Positions 56,207 to 64,000 of a stretch of 64,000 nt of DNA are shown one piece after another. The DNA lies in NCBI GenBank assembly GCA_001724025.1, contig MEDJ01000020.1, positions 62,001 through 126,000 of the forward strand, in the 5' to 3' direction. The stretch comes from Acidobacteria bacterium SCN 69-37 (GTDB taxonomy: Bacteria > Acidobacteriota > Vicinamibacteria > Vicinamibacterales > SCN-69-37). Each line of letters starts with the position of its first letter. The stretch's first letter is position 1. The notes below the pieces were generated by a model. It searched no databases. It worked only from the letters and a program-made list of their open reading frames with translations, and was not told where the DNA came from. A program made the position numbers and the translations under genes.

Positions 56207-57508
56207 CTATCCTCCGCGGATGGATCGATCGATCAGTTCGACCGGGTGTGCGAACTCGATCGATCGGCCCGTGCGGCGGGCGGTGGCCGCCATCTGCAGG
56301 CGGCACCCGGGGTTGGCGGTGACGACGACGTCGGGGCCGTGCGTCTGGAGTGCCGTCAGTTTCCGGACGCCAAGAGGGCGGGCCGCCTCGGGCTCGAGCA
56401 GGTTGTAGATGCCCGCGCTGCCGCAGCACATGTCGTCCCCCCCGTCGACCAGCTCGACGCCGGGAATGGTCGCGAGCAGGCGTCGGGGCGCCTGGCGCAC
56501 GCCCTGCGCGTGCGCCAGGTGACACGCGTCCTGATAGACCACGCGCAGCGGCAGCGGATGTCGTGGGGCGCGTGGTGGGCCGAGTTCGTCGAGCAGTTCG
56601 GTGATGTCGCGCACGCGCGTCGAGAACTGCCTCGCACGGTCGGCCCACGTGGGATCGTCCTTCAGGAGGTGGCCGTATTCCTTCATCGCCGACCCGCAGC
56701 CCGCGGCGTTGGCTGCGATGATGTCGACCCCCGCCTGCTCGAACGTCGCAACCGTGGCGCGCGCGAAGGCGCGGGCGTCGTCGAGCCGGCCGACGTGCAG
56801 AGCAAGAGCGCCGCAGCAGCCCTGGCGTGGCGGCGCGGTCACGTCGCAGCCCTCGGCGGCGAGCACGCGGGCCGAGGCGTCGTTCGTCTCGGGGAAGATC
56901 ACCTGCTGCACGCACCCGGTCAGCAGGCCGACGCGGCAGCGCGCGGGAGACGCGGCGGCCGTGTGAGTTGGTGTGCGCCGGAAGAGCGTCCGGAACGTCA
57001 CGGACGGAGCCGCGTCCATCAAGGCGTGCAGGCGACGCGGGAGCAGCGACAGCAACCCGATCCGGCGGGCCGCGGTCACGACCGGCTGCGCCACGACCAG
57101 CGGCAGCAGCGCGAGACGCATCCGTGCGCGATGCGGGAAGAGCCGGAAGGCCAGCCCGCGGAAAAGCCGATCGGCAAGTGGTCGCGTGTGCTGTGTTTCG
57201 ATCTGCGCGCGCGTGGCCTCCAGCAGCGGACCATACTGGACGCCCGACGGACACGCCGTGACACAGGCCAGGCATCCCAGGCATCGATCGAAGTGGCGCA
57301 CGAACGTGGCATCGATCGACGCGCGTCCCTCGAGCGCGGCCTTCATGAGGTAGATCCGCCCGCGCGGCGAATCCATCTCTTCCGCCCACAGCGCATAGGT
57401 GGGGCAGGTGGGCAGGCAGAAGCCGCAGTGGACGCACGCGTCGATCAGCGCGCGGTCCGGCACGTCCGGGCCAGAAAAGGCGCCGTGCGTGTGCGGCGCC
57501 GTCGTCAC
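56207..57508 (-). CDS. glcF: Glycolate oxidase iron-sulfur subunit GlcF
   Basis: 433 residues, membrane-peripheral subunit that passes electrons from GlcD onward. Two 4Fe-4S motifs near the N-terminus: CVHCGFCLPTCP and CLGCLACVTACP. Two CCG (heterodisulfide-reductase-like) domains: GCCGALALH around residue 240 and MCCGSAGIYN around residue 370. GTG 57508 overlaps the glcE stop (GTGA). It completes a GlcDEF set, so the operon probably oxidises glycolate or D-lactate to the keto acid with transfer to quinone. Confidence 0.95.
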   Translation of the reverse strand: MTTAPHTHGAFSGPDVPDRALIDACVHCGFCLPTCPTYALWAEEMDSPRGRIYLMKAALEGRASIDATFVRHFDRCLGCLACVTACPSGVQYGPLLEATRAQIETQHTRPLADRLFRGLAFRLFPHRARMRLALLPLVVAQPVVTAARRIGLLSLLPRRLHALMDAAPSVTFRTLFRRTPTHTAAASPARCRVGLLTGCVQQVIFPETNDASARVLAAEGCDVTAPPRQGCCGALALHVGRLDDARAFARATVATFEQAGVDIIAANAAGCGSAMKEYGHLLKDDPTWADRARQFSTRVRDITELLDELGPPRAPRHPLPLRVVYQDACHLAHAQGVRQAPRRLLATIPGVELVDGGDDMCCGSAGIYNLLEPEAARPLGVRKLTALQTHGPDVVVTANPGCRLQMAATARRTGRSIEFAHPVELIDRSIRGG

Positions 57509-58773
57509 AGTGGCCCTCTTCCAGCGCCGAGCGTGTCGTGCGGATCGCATGCGGCCTTCAGCGCCGGCCACAACGCGAGCTGGCCCCGCGTCGGGGCCCA
57601 GACGTCCACGAGGCGCCGCAGCGACGCGGCGGCGCGCGTGATGACGACGTGTCCGAATACGTCGCTGGTGCGCAGCGCGCGAATGATGCGTGCCTGGGCC
57701 TCGACGTCGTCACCGCCGAGACTGAGCACGCCGGAGCCCACGGCCACGCGACCGATCCAGTCGAACGCGATGTCACCGGCCACGCGTGTCAGGAATTCGG
57801 TGGCCTGCGCGAACGCGGCGGGCTTCCAACTCAGCCGCAGCTGGACGCGATCGGGATGCGCGCCCGCGGCCTCGTGCGCGCGCCACCAGGCATCGGCGTC
57901 GTCGCCCGAGGCCGTGGCCGTGGCGGCGCCAATCAGATCGGCGCACGCGCGGGTCTCGCGACAGGCATCGTCGATCGCTGCCGTGACGGACCCATAGCGC
58001 ACCAGTACGACCACCTCGTCTGCGGCTCCGTGTGCGACGTGCGCCTCGAACGCATCGGGCTCGCACTGACGCTGGCGCAGTTGATCGAGGAGCGCCGACA
58101 CGTCTGTCGGCCGGTTCGCGCGAATGCGCAGCGTCCTCGTGTCCGGGGGAACGGGCGACAGCTTGAACGTCGCGCTCACGATGACGGCCAGGCTGCCGTG
58201 GGATCCCACCATGAGTCGTCCCAGGTCGTACCCGGCCACGTTCTTGACGACGCGGCCGCCTGACGACGAGACGAGTCCGTCGGGCATGACGACGGTCATG
58301 CCGATGAGCCGATCGCGCGATGTGCCGTGACGATGGCGCCACGGACCCGCATCGTTGGTTGCCAGCACACCGCCGATCGTGGCCAGGTGTGCGTCCGGTG
58401 GATCGAACGGGAGGAATTGCCCGCGTGTGGCGAGTGCGCGGTTGACGTCGTGCAGCCGGGCGCCGGCCTCGACGGTGGCCGTGAGATCGTCGGCTTCGTG
58501 CGCCAGGATCCGATCGAGTCGCGTCGTGCGGAGCAGGACGTCGACATCGCGCGGCGGACGTCCCCAGCCGTCCTTGCTGCCCGCGCAGCGCACCACGACC
58601 GAGAGCCGTGTGGACGACGCCCAGCGGAGCGCCTCCGCGACGTCGACGACGCCTGCCGGTTCGAGTACCACCGCCGGCATCACGCCGTCTATTTCGTCAG
58701 GCGCCGCCGGTGGTCTCGCGTGGCAGCCGGCGAGTCCGGCCGCGTCCCGCAGGCGATCGGCAGCCGTCACCAT
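57505..58773 (-). CDS. glcE: Glycolate oxidase FAD-binding subunit GlcE
   Basis: 422 residues of the VAO/FAD_binding_4 fold: FDPPDAHLATIGGVLATNDAGPWRHRHGTSRDRLIG and VVKNVAGYDLGRLMVGSHGSLAVI are the FAD-site stretches (quoted in parts). The family is shorter than GlcD and lacks its C-terminal HGxGxxK-type active-site segment. ATG 58773 overlaps the end of glcD by 7 nt; the long upstream frame is rejected because it lies in glcD. Confidence 0.92.
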   Translation of the reverse strand: MVTAADRLRDAAGLAGCHARPPAAPDEIDGVMPAVVLEPAGVVDVAEALRWASSTRLSVVVRCAGSKDGWGRPPRDVDVLLRTTRLDRILAHEADDLTATVEAGARLHDVNRALATRGQFLPFDPPDAHLATIGGVLATNDAGPWRHRHGTSRDRLIGMTVVMPDGLVSSSGGRVVKNVAGYDLGRLMVGSHGSLAVIVSATFKLSPVPPDTRTLRIRANRPTDVSALLDQLRQRQCEPDAFEAHVAHGAADEVVVLVRYGSVTAAIDDACRETRACADLIGAATATASGDDADAWWRAHEAAGAHPDRVQLRLSWKPAAFAQATEFLTRVAGDIAFDWIGRVAVGSGVLSLGGDDVEAQARIIRALRTSDVFGHVVITRAAASLRRLVDVWAPTRGQLALWPALKAACDPHDTLGAGRGPL

Positions 58774-60242
58774 CGGTCGGCCACTCCGGCGATTTCGGTC
58801 GCGTGCGCCCGGTAGGGCCCCGGCACTTCGCCGCACAGTCGCGGCGTGGGGAAAAGCTTGCCGGGATTGCAGAGCATGGCCGGATCGAACGCGCGGCGGA
58901 CGCGCTGCATCGCCGCGAGATCGTCGGGCGAGAACATCTTCGGCATCGAACAGGCTTTGTCCACGCCCACACCATGTTCGCCCGTGAGGGAGCCGCCGGC
59001 TTCGAGGCAATAGGCCAGGATCTCGGTGGCCACTGCCGCGGCGCGATCGGTCTCGCCGGGCACGCTGGCGTCATAGCAGATGAGCGGGTGCAGGTTGCCA
59101 TCACCGGCGTGGAAGACGTTGGCGATGCGCAGGCCCGACGAGGCCTCCAGCGCGCGGATGCGGCCGAGCACCTCGGACAGGCGCGATCGCGGCACCACGC
59201 CGTCCTGCACGTAGTAGTTCGGCGAAACGCGTCCCATGGCGGCAAAGGCCGCCTTGCGGCCCTTCCAGATCCGCGCGCGCTGCGCGTCGTCGGCGGCCAC
59301 GTCGATGTGTGTCGATCCGCGGCGCCGACACAGATCGAGCACCTGCGCGAAGTGTGCCTCGACCTCGGCGCCAGGTCCGTCGAGTTCGACAATCAGGATG
59401 GCCGCCGCGCGGGGGAAGTCCGGGTGCACGGCCGCCTCGGCGGCTTCGATGGCCAACGCGTCCATCATCTCGATTGCGGCAGGGACGATGCCCGCGGCGA
59501 TGACGTCGGAGACCACGTGCCCGCCGGCATCGACGCTGTCGAAGGCCGCGAGGAGCGTGCGGACCGTGGCCGGACGACGGAGCAGGCGCACGGTGACGCG
59601 CGTGATGACGGCGAGGGTCCCTTCCGATCCGATCAGCAGGGCCAGCAGACCGGGGCCCGGTTCGTCGGCGAGATCGCTGCCGATCTCCACCAGTCGTCCA
59701 TCGGGCAGCACGGCCTGCACGGCCGCCACGTGGTGCACCGTGAAGCCGTACTTCAGGCAGTGTGCACCGCCAGAGTTCTCCGCGACGTTCCCGCCAATCG
59801 AACAGACCTGCTGGCTCGAGGGATCCGGGGCGTAGTAATAGCCGAACGGCGCGACGTGCTGCGTGATGGCGAGATTGGTGACGCCCGGTTCGACCGTGAT
59901 CAGCTGGTTGGGCAGATCGACGTGCAGGATTCGGGTGAGGCGCGAGAGGACGATCACCACACCATCCGCGACAGGTTGCGCACCGCCGGACAGCCCGGTG
60001 CCGTGCCCACGCGCCACGAACGGCACGCCGGCTTCCGCGCAGGCGATGACGACCCGCTGCACCTCGCGGGCCTCGGCCGGCAGGACGACGACACCTGGCA
60101 GGGCGCGGGCGTGCGAGAGCGCGTCACACTCGTAGGCGAGCAGAGCCTGGGGATCGGTGTGCACGTGCGCAGCACCGACGATGCCTCGGAGCGTCTCCAG
60201 GAACCCGGGAGGTCCGACGGTACGCGGCGCCGGTGGCGTCAT
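58767..60242 (-). CDS. glcD: Glycolate oxidase catalytic subunit GlcD
   Basis: 491 residues, FAD-linked 2-hydroxyacid oxidase. FAD-site motifs are FVARGHGTGLSGG and CSIGGNVAENSGGAHCLKYG; the C-terminal catalytic segment has FHAGDGNLHP and SLTGEHGVGVDK, as in GlcD and D-lactate dehydrogenases. Together with GlcE and GlcF it points to glycolate rather than a stand-alone D-lactate dehydrogenase. It starts in an ATGA overlap with the metallophosphoesterase gene, so all four genes are one operon. Confidence 0.95.
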   Translation of the reverse strand: MTPPAPRTVGPPGFLETLRGIVGAAHVHTDPQALLAYECDALSHARALPGVVVLPAEAREVQRVVIACAEAGVPFVARGHGTGLSGGAQPVADGVVIVLSRLTRILHVDLPNQLITVEPGVTNLAITQHVAPFGYYYAPDPSSQQVCSIGGNVAENSGGAHCLKYGFTVHHVAAVQAVLPDGRLVEIGSDLADEPGPGLLALLIGSEGTLAVITRVTVRLLRRPATVRTLLAAFDSVDAGGHVVSDVIAAGIVPAAIEMMDALAIEAAEAAVHPDFPRAAAILIVELDGPGAEVEAHFAQVLDLCRRRGSTHIDVAADDAQRARIWKGRKAAFAAMGRVSPNYYVQDGVVPRSRLSEVLGRIRALEASSGLRIANVFHAGDGNLHPLICYDASVPGETDRAAAVATEILAYCLEAGGSLTGEHGVGVDKACSMPKMFSPDDLAAMQRVRRAFDPAMLCNPGKLFPTPRLCGEVPGPYRAHATEIAGVADRW

Positions 60243-61075
60243 CGCGACGGCACCGTTCCGGGTTCGGGGAGGAAGGGGCGGCGACGCGTGGCGTAGATGC
60301 GTTCGGCCGGCACGCTGACGAGTGTGGCCTCGGGCCAGCGCAGCGCCGTGAGACGCCAGCCGAACACGCAGCCGGTGTCGATGCCGATCGTGCGGTTCCG
60401 CCAGGTGGCCTCGAGCACCGGGGTGTGGCCGTAGACCACGTGTGCCGCACCTGTGTAGTCGGCAATCCAGGGATGCCGCGTGTCGACGTCGCGCGGGTCG
60501 ACGCCGTCGCCGTGCGTGCCGTTGGCGGCCAGATCCCTGACGTCCGGTGTGTCGACGCCGTGCAGCGGCTCGGGCAGGCCCGTGTGCGCCACGACGAGCC
60601 GGCCGTCGTCGAAGCGATAGTGACCGGGCAGGGCGCCGAGGAAGGCGCGCGCGCGGTCGCGCGTCTCGGCAGACTCCGCGTCGAACTCGGCGACCGTCGT
60701 GTCGAGTCCGTAGAGCAGTGGCAGCGCCTCACCACCGAGGTAGCGCTCGGCCTTCAGGTCGTGATTGCCGGCGACGCAGCCTGCCGCGCCGTTGTCGACC
60801 ATCCGCATCACGAGATCGACCACCGCCACGCTGGCCGGGCCGCGGTCGACCAGGTCGCCGACGAAGACCGGCAGCCGCCCCGTCGGTGATCGCCAGATCG
60901 CCCGATCGTCACGCGTGTAGCCGAGCGTGGCCAGCAGCGCGTTCAGTTCGTTGAAGCAGCCGTGGAGGTCGCCGATGATGTCGAACGGCCCGGACAGATG
61001 ACGCTGGTCGAGCGCGAGCATGCGGCGTCGCGCATCGCGTCCGTCGCCGGCCGGGAGCACCGGGTGTCGAGTCAT
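60239..61075 (-). CDS. PPP-family metallophosphoesterase (ApaH/PrpE-like)
   Basis: 278 residues. Metal-site motifs of the serine/threonine-phosphatase-like fold: FDIIGDLHGCF, VFVGDLVDRGP and VAGNHDLK, then the His in VVAHTGLP and YGHTP. It resembles PrpE/ApaH-type enzymes (protein phosphatase or Ap4A hydrolase) and the phosphatase part of bacterial Pnkp, without a kinase domain. It is the first gene of the glcDEF operon (ATGA coupling). In that place phosphoglycolate would be an attractive substrate, since its product is the GlcD substrate, but this is inference; classical phosphoglycolate phosphatases belong to the HAD family. Confidence 0.82.
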   Translation of the reverse strand: MTRHPVLPAGDGRDARRRMLALDQRHLSGPFDIIGDLHGCFNELNALLATLGYTRDDRAIWRSPTGRLPVFVGDLVDRGPASVAVVDLVMRMVDNGAAGCVAGNHDLKAERYLGGEALPLLYGLDTTVAEFDAESAETRDRARAFLGALPGHYRFDDGRLVVAHTGLPEPLHGVDTPDVRDLAANGTHGDGVDPRDVDTRHPWIADYTGAAHVVYGHTPVLEATWRNRTIGIDTGCVFGWRLTALRWPEATLVSVPAERIYATRRRPFLPEPGTVPSR

Positions 61076-61128
61076 GCGTGCAACAGGATGACGGACCCGT
61101 GACGGTATGCGCAAGGCGGGGAAGTTTT

Positions 61129-61156
61129 TCGGAGCCCTGGGGCTTCAGCCCCGGGG
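61129..61156 (-). repeat. Palindromic repeat P1, hybrid copy 14
   Basis: TCGGAG then CCCTGGGGCT-TC-AGCCCCGGGG. The left arm is TGGGG type and the right arm GGGG type, leaving one T-G mismatch. It lies between cysA and the phosphoesterase gene. Confidence 0.8.
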
Positions 61157-61165
61157 AGACACGTT

Positions 61166-62218
61166 CTACTCCAGGAAGACGCGCACGCGCTGCGGGCTGA
61201 CGTGCAGGCGGTCGCCGGGCCGGACGTCGAGGTCATCGAAATCCGATCGAGCCAGGTCCACGTTCACCAGCCGGCCATCGTCGGTCTTCAGTTCCAGCCG
61301 GACAACGGGCCCGGCGGGTGTGACGTGGGCGAGCGCGGTCCAGAAGCCGTTGCCCGCGTCGGTCCGGCTCACGCGCAGTTCATGGGGACGAGCATAGGCC
61401 GCAGCGGCGTGCGCGTCGGCGGCCGTGTGTGCGGGATAGTCGACGGCGAAATCCCCGAAGTGTCCGCGGCCGGCACTCACGGTCCCGACGAAGCGGTTCA
61501 CGTTGCCGACGAAATTCATGACGAACGGCGTGGCCGGATCGTCGACCACCGCCGCGGGCCGGCCCTCCTGTTCGATCTGGCCCCGGTTCATGATCACCAC
61601 GCGGTCGGCCAGGTCGAAGGCCTCCTCCTGATCGTGCGTGACGAACACGCTCGTCAGCTTGATGTCATGGTGCAGGCGGCGGAGCCAGCGGCGCAGATCG
61701 CGGCGGACGTTGGCATCGAGGGCCCCGAACGGCTCGTCGAGCAACAGGACCTTCGGCTCCACGGCCAGGGCGCGGGCGAGTGCGACACGCTGGCGCTGGC
61801 CGCCGGAGAGCTGTGTCGGATAGCGATCGTGCAGGTAGTCGAGCTGGACCAGGCCCAGCAGGTCGTGGACGCGCCGGCTGATCTCGGCTTTCGACGGCCG
61901 GCGCTCGCGCGGCCGGACATCGAGGCCGAACGCGACGTTGTCGAAGACGGTCATGTGTCGGAAGAGGGCATAGTGCTGGAAGACGAAGCCGACGCCGCGC
62001 TGGCGCACGTCCTGCGTGGTTGCGTCCTCGCCGCTGAGGAGCACGGTGCCCGAGTCCTGCGTTTCGAGGCCCGCGATGATCCGGAGCAGCGTCGTCTTGC
62101 CGCAGCCCGACGGACCGAGGAGGGCGAAGAGTTCACCGCTCGCCACGGTGAAGCTCACGTCGCTGACCGCGACGAACGACCCGAAGCGCTTGTTCAGGTT
62201 CCGGACTTCGATGCTCAT
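61166..62218 (-). CDS. cysA: Sulfate/thiosulfate ABC transporter ATPase CysA
   Basis: 350 residues. Walker [14 protein letters not shown] at 34-46, signature [15 protein letters not shown], Walker [12 protein letters not shown], and VTHDQEEA. The C-terminal regulatory domain (about 235-350, TOBE-like, PHELRVSR) is that of CysA. The ATG overlaps the cysW stop (ATGA). It is last gene in the visible operon sbp-cysT-cysW-cysA. Confidence 0.95.
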   Translation of the reverse strand: MSIEVRNLNKRFGSFVAVSDVSFTVASGELFALLGPSGCGKTTLLRIIAGLETQDSGTVLLSGEDATTQDVRQRGVGFVFQHYALFRHMTVFDNVAFGLDVRPRERRPSKAEISRRVHDLLGLVQLDYLHDRYPTQLSGGQRQRVALARALAVEPKVLLLDEPFGALDANVRRDLRRWLRRLHHDIKLTSVFVTHDQEEAFDLADRVVIMNRGQIEQEGRPAAVVDDPATPFVMNFVGNVNRFVGTVSAGRGHFGDFAVDYPAHTAADAHAAAAYARPHELRVSRTDAGNGFWTALAHVTPAGPVVRLELKTDDGRLVNVDLARSDFDDLDVRPGDRLHVSPQRVRVFLE

Positions 62219-63099
62219 AAGGGATCACCCGGGACCGCCATGGCCCGCTGCAGCCGTCGTTCGATCACGACCTTCAGCACGAGCGTGACGATGGCGAGGC
62301 CGGCCAGCAGGGATGCGGCGGCGAAGGCGGCCTGGAACTGGTACTCGTTGTAGAGAATCTCGACGTGCAGGGGCAGCGTGTTCGTCTCGCCGCGGATCTT
62401 GCCCGACACGACCGAGACGGCGCCGAATTCGCCCATCGCCCGCGCGTTGCACAGCAGGACGCCGTAGAGCAGGCCCCACTTGATGTTCGGCAGCGTCACG
62501 CGCCGGAAGATCTGCAGGCCGCTGGCGCCGAGCACGCGCGCGGCCTCTTCTTCTTCGCGGCCCATCGCCTGCATGACCGGAATGATCTCGCGGGCCACGA
62601 ACGGGAACGAGACGAAGACCGTGGCCAGCACGATCCCCGGCAACGCGAAGACGACGCGGATGTCGTGATCGGTCAGCCAGGGGCCGAGCCAGCCCTGGCG
62701 ACCGAAGAGCAGGATGAAGACCAGTCCGGCAATGACGGGGGATACGGCGAACGGCAGATCGATCAACGTGAGCAGGATGTTCTTGCCGCGGAAGTCGAAC
62801 TTCGCGATCGCCCACCCGGCCGAGACGCCGAACACCAGGTTGAGTGGCACCGCGACGGCCGCGGCCAGCAGGGTCAGGCGCAGCGCCGACAGCGCGTCGG
62901 GCTGGAGGATGGCGGCAGCATACGCGCCCAAGCCGAACCGGAGGGCCTCGGTGAATACAGCCAGCAGCGGGACGAACAGGAACAGGACGAGAAACGCCAG
63001 CGCCACGGTCACGAGGCTCCAGCGAAGCCATCGCGGTTCCGTGAGGTGGGTGACGCGTCCCGATGTGCGCGCGCGTCGATGCGAAACAACTCCGGACAT
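62215..63099 (-). CDS. cysW: Sulfate ABC permease CysW
   Basis: 294 residues, six membrane helices. CysW-typical segments are [19 protein letters not shown], the EAA loop [23 protein letters not shown], and [24 protein letters not shown] (quoted in parts). It starts 12 nt after cysT and overlaps cysA by ATGA. Confidence 0.95.
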   Translation of the reverse strand: MSGVVSHRRARTSGRVTHLTEPRWLRWSLVTVALAFLVLFLFVPLLAVFTEALRFGLGAYAAAILQPDALSALRLTLLAAAVAVPLNLVFGVSAGWAIAKFDFRGKNILLTLIDLPFAVSPVIAGLVFILLFGRQGWLGPWLTDHDIRVVFALPGIVLATVFVSFPFVAREIIPVMQAMGREEEEAARVLGASGLQIFRRVTLPNIKWGLLYGVLLCNARAMGEFGAVSVVSGKIRGETNTLPLHVEILYNEYQFQAAFAAASLLAGLAIVTLVLKVVIERRLQRAMAVPGDPL

Positions 63100-63111
63100 C
63101 GTCTCGGTTCC

Positions 63112-63942
63112 CTAGGTGGACAGGCGCCGGCCCGCCCACGACTGGAGGCCGTTGATGAGCAGCAGCAGGAGGAACGAGAGCAGCAGCAGCACGACGGCAA
63201 TGGCCGTGGCGCGCGCGTAATCGAACTGCTCGAGCTGCGTGATGATGAGCAGCGGCGTGATCTCCGTCCGCATCGGCATGTTGCCCGCGATGAAGACGAC
63301 CGATCCGTATTCGCCGACCGATCGGGCAAAGGCGAGCGCGAAGCCCGTCAGCCACGCCGGGGAGAGGTAGGGCAGGACGACCCGGCCGAGCACCTGCCAG
63401 CGCGTGGCACCGAGGCTCGAGGCGGCTTCCTCGATTTCCAGATCCAGATCGTCGATGACCGGCTGCAGCGTGCGGACCACGAACGGCAGGCCGATGAAGA
63501 CCAGGGCCAGCGTGATCCCGAGCGGGGTGAAGGCCACGGTGATGCCCCACGCGGCGAGGTGTCGGCCAAGCCAGCCGCCTGGCGCGTAGAGTGTCGTCAA
63601 TGTGATGCCGGCGACAGCCGTGGGCAACGCGAATGGCAGATCGATCAACGCGTCGATGACCCGCTGGCCCGGCAGCCGGTAGCGCGTCAGGACCCAGGCG
63701 ACGACGAGGCCGAACACCGCGTTGATCGCCGCGGCCGCCAGGGCCGCGCCCAGACTCAGCCGGTACGAGGCCAGGACGCGCGGGTCGGTGACCGTCGCCT
63801 GGAACACCGACCAGCCGAGCTCCCAGGAGCGGATCGGCAGCGTCAGCAGCGGCAGCAGCACGATCAGCACCAGATAGAAGATCGTGTAGCCCATCGTCAG
63901 CCGGAAGCCCGGCAGGACCGTATGGCGGCGCGTGCGGACCAT
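63112..63942 (-). CDS. cysT: Sulfate ABC permease CysT
   Basis: 276 residues, six membrane helices. EAA loop IEEAASSLGATRWQVLGRVVLP and SVGEYGSVVFIAGNMP are CysT/CysU signatures. It starts 4 nt after the stop of the binding-protein gene and 12 nt before cysW, forming the inner-membrane heterodimer with CysW. Confidence 0.95.
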   Translation of the reverse strand: MVRTRRHTVLPGFRLTMGYTIFYLVLIVLLPLLTLPIRSWELGWSVFQATVTDPRVLASYRLSLGAALAAAAINAVFGLVVAWVLTRYRLPGQRVIDALIDLPFALPTAVAGITLTTLYAPGGWLGRHLAAWGITVAFTPLGITLALVFIGLPFVVRTLQPVIDDLDLEIEEAASSLGATRWQVLGRVVLPYLSPAWLTGFALAFARSVGEYGSVVFIAGNMPMRTEITPLLIITQLEQFDYARATAIAVVLLLLSFLLLLLINGLQSWAGRRLST

Positions 63943-63946
63943 GTGG

Positions 63947-64000
63947 CTAGCGTCCCCCCGGCCTGTAGATCTGATCGAAGATGCCGCCGTCGGCGAAGTG
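63947..64000 (-). CDS. Sulfate-binding protein, C-terminal end (partial)
   Basis: Only the last 17 codons and the TAG are in the window. They read HFADGGIFDQIYRPGGR; FADGG.FDQIY is the typical end of periplasmic sulfate-binding proteins (Sbp/CysP). Position directly before cysT confirms it. Confidence 0.8.
   Translation of the reverse strand, partial: HFADGGIFDQIYRPGGR

Overview
The window is about 68% G+C, has almost no A/T-rich DNA, and is packed with genes on both strands. It contains Oar-like TonB-dependent receptors with N-terminal carboxypeptidase-regulatory domains, a secreted propeller/HEAT/cytochrome c protein, a Uma2 protein, D-mannonate dehydratase and a three-subunit glycolate oxidase. 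Together these suggest an environmental heterotroph of the Acidobacteriota, perhaps Vicinamibacteria. No rRNA marker is present, so that placement is an inference. I found no rRNA, tRNA, CRISPR array, prophage or transposase gene.

Layout. 1-2.8 kb: an efflux operon on the minus strand (tetR, tolC-like, hlyD/emrA-like, the last running off the left edge) with a candidate TetR operator in front. 3-8.1 kb: a Uma2 protein, an outer-membrane barrel, comEC and mazG, the last two overlapping tail to tail. 8.2-11.7 kb: an MBL hydrolase, ribF, a small unknown gene and cysS. 12-24 kb: sugar-acid catabolism, with manD converging on kdgK-eda (mannonate to KDG to KDPG to pyruvate plus glyceraldehyde-3-phosphate), two SDR dehydrogenases, a large secreted HEAT/cytochrome c protein, an SMP-30 lactonase-like protein and a sugar-phosphate isomerase-like protein. 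24-34.5 kb: a CNT nucleoside transporter, an orphan MacB-type permease, an RluA pseudouridine synthase, an Fe-S nuclease/exonuclease/helicase fusion and htpG. 34.5-40.3 kb: housekeeping and repair genes (CDP-alcohol phosphotransferase, MarC, Smr, hydrolase, nfo, rlmN, GNAT). 40.3-45.1 kb: a complete branched-chain amino-acid ABC operon. 45.2-47.1 kb: a PspF-like sigma-54 activator divergent from a sigma-4-like HTH protein. 47.5-56.2 kb: two TonB-dependent receptors flanking two secreted peptidase-like proteins. 56.2-61.1 kb: an operon of a metallophosphoesterase with glcD, glcE and glcF. 61.2-64 kb: a sulfate ABC transporter (cysA, cysW, cysT, end of the binding protein).

Genes within operons are tightly coupled: ATGA or GTGA stop/start overlaps occur in the efflux, kdgK-eda, ribF/cysS, marC-smr, glc and cys operons. 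By contrast, about ten first-in-operon genes lack a Shine-Dalgarno sequence and carry a TAnnnT hexamer 5-12 nt before the start codon, the layout expected of leaderless transcripts.

The most unusual content is intergenic. A 22-nt palindrome with a directional CTCCGA flank occurs in at least 14 full copies, and its arms show compensatory base changes. It is joined by octanucleotide (GCYACNAG-type) and heptanucleotide (CGGTNNN) tandem arrays, a 28-bp perfect palindrome, a roughly 240-bp nested palindrome upstream of manD, and a three-stem structure downstream of htpG. These families have no coding role; one palindrome copy supplies the stop codon of a gene.
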